Source: an uncultured Flavihumibacter sp.
Lineage (GTDB): Bacteria > Bacteroidota > Bacteroidia > Chitinophagales > Chitinophagaceae
DNA length: 9,784 nucleotides
Direction: 5' to 3'
Assembly (NCBI GenBank): GCA_946481605.1
Contig: CAMLPA010000098.1
Location: 1-9,784, forward strand
Notes under the pieces: generated by a model
The model's database searches: none
The model's input: the letters and a program-made list of their open reading frames with translations, nothing else
What the model was told of the DNA's origin: nothing
Program-made: the position numbers and the translations under genes
Shown: piece after piece, positions 6,953 through 9,784 of the stretch
Position numbering within the stretch: position 1 is the first letter of the stretch
How the letters are laid out: each line of letters opens with the position of its first letter

Positions 6953-6981
6953 TTGACAAAACCAGCTTCTCGGTGTATATA
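6953..6981 (+). promoter_or_regulatory. Sigma-70-like promoter candidate upstream of fecR
   Basis: TTGACA (6953-6958), a 17-bp spacer and TATATA (6976-6981) match the E. coli-type -35/-10 arrangement. The TTG also fits the Bacteroidota -33 position. A transcript would start near 6988-6990, about 12 nt before the fecR ATG at 7002. Bacteroidota housekeeping sigma prefers TAnnTTTG, so activity is uncertain; the site might instead be read by an ECF sigma. Confidence 0.35.
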
Positions 6982-6991
6982 CTCATATACA
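6974..6991. promoter_or_regulatory. Perfect inverted repeat overlapping the fecR promoter candidate
   Basis: TGTATAT (6974-6980) and ATATACA (6985-6991) are exact reverse complements around the loop ACTC. The repeat covers the possible -10 hexamer and ends 10 nt before the fecR start codon. It could be an operator or a weak AT-rich hairpin affecting translation initiation. Confidence 0.35.
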
Positions 6992-7001
6992 ACACTTCAC
7001 T

Positions 7002-8186
7002 ATGCAAAGCCGGGCAGACTATATCAGCGATTTGCTGCTGCTTTCTTTAAAGAATGAACTGAACGATCGGCAACGATCGGATCTGGACCAATGGCTGCAG
7101 GAATCCGATGCGAATCGCCGGCTCTTTGATGAACTTTCCGGGGATAACCTGGAGCAGGGCTTTAAAGAAATGGCCCGGATTGATGTGGCAACCGCATTTG
7201 AAAAAGTGAAGCTTTCGTTGTCAGAAGAATTACAAACCGTTGAACCTTCCTATAAAAAAGTATGGATGCGGCCGCGTTTTTACTGGACCGCCGCTGCCTG
7301 TGTTGCAGGTATTGTTTGCCTGATTATATGGTTAGCGCCGGAAAAAAAAGAGATTGCATCCCCAGGCCGGCTGGTGCAGCAGGATGTTCCTGCCGGACAG
7401 CAGGGTGCCCTGCTGACCCTTGCCAATGGCACCACTGTATTGCTGGATACGATCCAAAATGCGACGATAGCATTACAGGGCGGCGTTACCGCTAAGGTGG
7501 TAGATGGCATGTTGCTTTATGAAGGCGAAGGCTCAGAAGTGGTGATGAACAGCATCAGTACGCCCAAAGGCAGACAGTACCACATGCTTTTACCGGATGG
7601 TTCCGGCGTTTGGCTCAATGCGGCCAGTGCCATCCGGTACCCAAATCAGTTCAGTGGTAAAGACCGGGTGGTGCACCTTACAGGGGAAGCTTTTTTTGAT
7701 GTAAAACATGATGCCGACAGGCCGTTCCGTGTTATCGCCCATGAGCAAACTGAAGTGTTGGTACTGGGAACCAGGTTTAATATAAACGCTTACGTTAATG
7801 AAGATGCGGTAACAGCCACCCTGCTGAAAGGTGCGGTTGCGGTGAAAGCTCCGTCCTCGGAGGTAAAGCTGAAACCTGGTGAACAGGCGCAGGTGAAGAA
7901 CCAGGGAGCAGGAACTTCATTTATCAGTGTGAGTGATGCTGATACTTCAAAGGCTGTGGCATGGCGGGATGGCATTTTCAACTTCAACGGATCGGGTGTA
8001 CCGGAAGTAATGCGGCAACTGGAGCGGTGGTATGATATAGAAGTGGTGTACGACGCGGGCGTTCCGGCAATGAAGATAGGGGGAGAGTTGTCAAAAGACC
8101 TGAGCCTTTCCCGTTTGCTGAAGGGTTTAGAGGTGCTGGGACTGCGAACAGAGATGACGGGGAAAAAAGTAACGGTACTGAAATAA
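7002..8186 (+). CDS. FecR-type transmembrane anti-sigma factor
   Basis: A 394-residue inner-membrane regulator. The cytoplasmic N-terminal domain (about residues 1-90, starting SRADYISDLLLLSLKNEL) should bind the ECF sigma encoded just upstream. One transmembrane helix lies at about 93-112 (FYWTAAACVAGIVCLIIWLA), after a basic KKVWMRPR stretch, consistent with a cytoplasmic N-terminus. The periplasmic FecR domain (about 185-282) contains LPDGSGVWLNAASAIRYP, LTGEAFFDV and VLGTRFNINAY. A C-terminal DUF4974 domain (about 325-393) includes the typical FNFNGSGVPEVMRQLERWY and is the expected contact for the receptor STN domain. The length is usual for SusC-linked FecR proteins. It starts 68 bp after the sigma gene, and that gap contains its own candidate promoter. 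It holds the sigma factor inactive until the receptor signals. Confidence 0.92.
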   Translation: MQSRADYISDLLLLSLKNELNDRQRSDLDQWLQESDANRRLFDELSGDNLEQGFKEMARIDVATAFEKVKLSLSEELQTVEPSYKKVWMRPRFYWTAAACVAGIVCLIIWLAPEKKEIASPGRLVQQDVPAGQQGALLTLANGTTVLLDTIQNATIALQGGVTAKVVDGMLLYEGEGSEVVMNSISTPKGRQYHMLLPDGSGVWLNAASAIRYPNQFSGKDRVVHLTGEAFFDVKHDADRPFRVIAHEQTEVLVLGTRFNINAYVNEDAVTATLLKGAVAVKAPSSEVKLKPGEQAQVKNQGAGTSFISVSDADTSKAVAWRDGIFNFNGSGVPEVMRQLERWYDIEVVYDAGVPAMKIGGELSKDLSLSRLLKGLEVLGLRTEMTGKKVTVLK

Positions 8187-8190
8187 ACAA

Positions 8191-8259
8191 GCCGCCTGGC
8201 GCGGCAATATATCATTGAATTGGCTGTAAAAAAACCGGAAGTGGTGAAGACACTCCCGG
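8191..8259 (+). other. Two predicted hairpins in the fecR-susC gap
   Basis: GCCGC (8191-8195) pairs with GCGGC (8201-8205) over a 5-nt loop just after the fecR stop. Further on, CCGGAAGTG (8235-8243) pairs with CACTCCCGG (8251-8259) with a single A-C mismatch and a 7-nt loop. Neither is followed by a T-run, so termination is unlikely. They may be leader or intercistronic mRNA structures for the receptor gene, which starts at 8313. Confidence 0.3.
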
Positions 8260-8312
8260 CGATGTTGGCCGATTTCAGTCGTTGGAACTATTATCAAACC
8301 AAAACCAAAGGT

Positions 8313-9784
8313 ATGCAAAAAACTGCAGCCATGGGGGAGCCGTGTTATATCCGGCGCTCACAGGCACCAATTCTGAGAATTATGAGAATGCTCTCCATCT
8401 TTCTTTTTGTTTGTTCGATGGCGGTGTCGGCAAGGCCCGCGGCTCAAACCGTGAGTCTTACCGCAAAGAATGCCTCATTAAAAGAAATTTTTACCACGGT
8501 AAAATCACAAACAGGATACCTTATCCTGTACAATGAAGAAGTGTTCAGTAAGTTTAAACCAGTGGCCGTTTCCGCCGCCAGGATGCCGCTTTCAGATTTC
8601 CTGGTTATGGTATTTAAAAACCAGAACCTGACCTTTTACATCGACGGCAATAACATTTTCGTGTCAGGTAAAAAGGCGCCTGTCGGCACTCCCGATATTA
8701 CTGCCGACCCGGCTGAACTGCCGCCACCCATTACCATCCGGGTAACCGATTCGCTTGGTCAGCCGCTTTTGGGCGTAACGGTAACGCTGAACAAAAAAAT
8801 CATAGGCTTTACCAATGTGGAAGGTGCGATAAGTATTGATGTGAAACCTGGTGATGTATTGCAATTTAGTTCAGTGGGCCTTGAAACCATTTCCCGCAGG
8901 GTGGGTACCGGCAGTTCGCTAACCGTAATAATGAGGCCTTCCGCTGATCAACTCACTTCAGTGGAAGTAACGGTTTCCACAGGCTACCAGAATATTCCAA
9001 AAGAACGTGCCACGGGATCTTTCAAGATCATCGATAAAGAGCAATTGGATAAGCCCGCCACCACCATAGCACAGCGCTTAATCGGTACTACTCCAGGGCT
9101 TGTATCAAGGGTTGACGCCAACGGCAATACTACATTTACGATCAGGGGAAGAAGCTCACTCGCTACCGATGCCAATCCTTTGATTGTGTTGGATGGGTTT
9201 CCTTTGGAAAATACATCAATCAACGACATCAACCCGAACAATGTACAAAGTGTGTACGTGTTAAAAGACGCGGCAGCAGCCTCTATCTGGGGATCCAGAG
9301 CCGCGAACGGCGTGATCGTGATCACCACCAAATCCGGTAAGAAAGGGGTTCCTTTTTCAGCGGATATCAATGCTTTTACGCGTATTGGCAGCAAGTTCGA
9401 TCTTGACTACGTGCGCAATCTGGCCACACCTTCTGAAACAGTAGCATTTGAAAAATATGCTTTCAACAGATGGGGATCCTCGTACAATGCCGGTTCCCTG
9501 GACCAGATTTCCAGGCCTGCCAACCTGGCCACCGCTTACCTGAACGAAGTGCGTCTCGGAAGAATGACCCAGGCACAGGCCGACGCGGAACTGGCGAGGC
9601 TGGCTACATTGGACAACAGGCAACAAATCCGCGACCATATCCTCGACAATCCGATCAGTACACAGGTGAACCTGAATATCACCGGCTCCACTTCCCGTGT
9701 GTCTAATGCATTGTCCGCACTCTTCGAAACAAATTCCACTGATTTTAAAGGTACAGACAACAGAAGGGCCATGCTGAACTACCG
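8313..9784 (+). CDS. SusC/RagA-family TonB-dependent outer-membrane receptor with STN domain (partial, cut by window end)
   Basis: The first 490 residues of a SusC-type receptor, running open off the right edge. A long N-terminal extension (1-24) precedes a signal peptide (about 25-45, MRMLSIFLFVCSMAVSARPAAQ). The STN domain (about 46-118) transmits substrate binding to FecR. A carboxypeptidase-regulatory-like beta-sandwich (about 138-210) with DSLGQPLLGVTV is typical of the SusC family. The plug domain (about 228-345) includes IPKERATGSF, LIVLDGFPL and the signature KDAAAASIWGSRAANGVIVITT. Beta-barrel strands follow from about 350. It would import a nutrient across the outer membrane using TonB energy, with a SusD partner expected downstream. 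The ATG at 8313 is preferred because MQKTA-type leaders are common in this family. In-frame ATGs at 8262 (upstream) and 8382 and 8388 (at the signal peptide) are alternatives. The coding frame is the same as fecR and is open back to the fecR stop. Confidence 0.93.
   Translation, partial: MQKTAAMGEPCYIRRSQAPILRIMRMLSIFLFVCSMAVSARPAAQTVSLTAKNASLKEIFTTVKSQTGYLILYNEEVFSKFKPVAVSAARMPLSDFLVMVFKNQNLTFYIDGNNIFVSGKKAPVGTPDITADPAELPPPITIRVTDSLGQPLLGVTVTLNKKIIGFTNVEGAISIDVKPGDVLQFSSVGLETISRRVGTGSSLTVIMRPSADQLTSVEVTVSTGYQNIPKERATGSFKIIDKEQLDKPATTIAQRLIGTTPGLVSRVDANGNTTFTIRGRSSLATDANPLIVLDGFPLENTSINDINPNNVQSVYVLKDAAAASIWGSRAANGVIVITTKSGKKGVPFSADINAFTRIGSKFDLDYVRNLATPSETVAFEKYAFNRWGSSYNAGSLDQISRPANLATAYLNEVRLGRMTQAQADAELARLATLDNRQQIRDHILDNPISTQVNLNITGSTSRVSNALSALFETNSTDFKGTDNRRAMLNY

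Noticed and set aside
7790..8215. 141-codon - strand frame opposite the end of fecR
   Set aside because: The product is low-complexity Ser/Thr/Arg-rich, as expected from the antisense of a real gene, and the FecR and DUF4974 domains are well supported on the + strand.
8282..8536. 84-codon + strand frame across the start of the receptor gene
   Set aside because: It overlaps the signal peptide and STN-coding part of susC in another frame and shows no coding pattern; the susC frame is clearly the real one.

Overview
The window looks like Bacteroidota DNA, most likely a Chitinophagaceae-type genome. The main evidence is an ECF sigma factor / FecR anti-sigma / SusC-RagA trio, together with DUF4369-thioredoxin (TlpA-like) proteins. 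SD-like ribosome binding sites are absent before the starts, and one TAnnTTTG-type promoter core is visible. All confident genes are on the + strand. No tRNA, rRNA, CRISPR array, insertion sequence or phage gene was seen.

Left block (1-3287): the window opens on the last 11 codons of an upstream gene, probably a SusD/RagB lipoprotein. A strong hairpin with a T-rich tail follows. Next come two tandem thioredoxin-fold proteins, one with a cleavable signal peptide and one a lipoprotein. Each has a DUF4369-type N-terminal domain and a WCVPC active site. A secreted protein of unknown function with a single CGC cysteine pair is translationally coupled to the second one. This block reads as the tail of a SusCD-type outer-membrane uptake locus with an envelope redox module.

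Middle block (3288-6312): a 217-bp intergenic region carries a candidate promoter, a 13-bp perfect palindrome flanked by direct hexamers, and a hairpin in the predicted leader. It precedes an 863-residue secreted glycoside-hydrolase-like protein with a clan GH-A TIM barrel and beta-sandwich C-terminal modules. The gene appears to stand alone. The following 216-bp gap holds no gene.

Right block (6313-9784): an ECF sigma factor, a membrane FecR-type anti-sigma factor and the first 490 residues of a SusC/RagA TonB-dependent receptor with an STN signalling domain. Together they form a classic cell-surface signalling circuit: ligand in the receptor, STN contact with FecR, sigma release, and transcription of the receptor operon. 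SusD and cargo-processing genes would be expected beyond the right edge. The window therefore appears to span the junction between two SusCD-type loci, with a lone secreted glycosidase between them.
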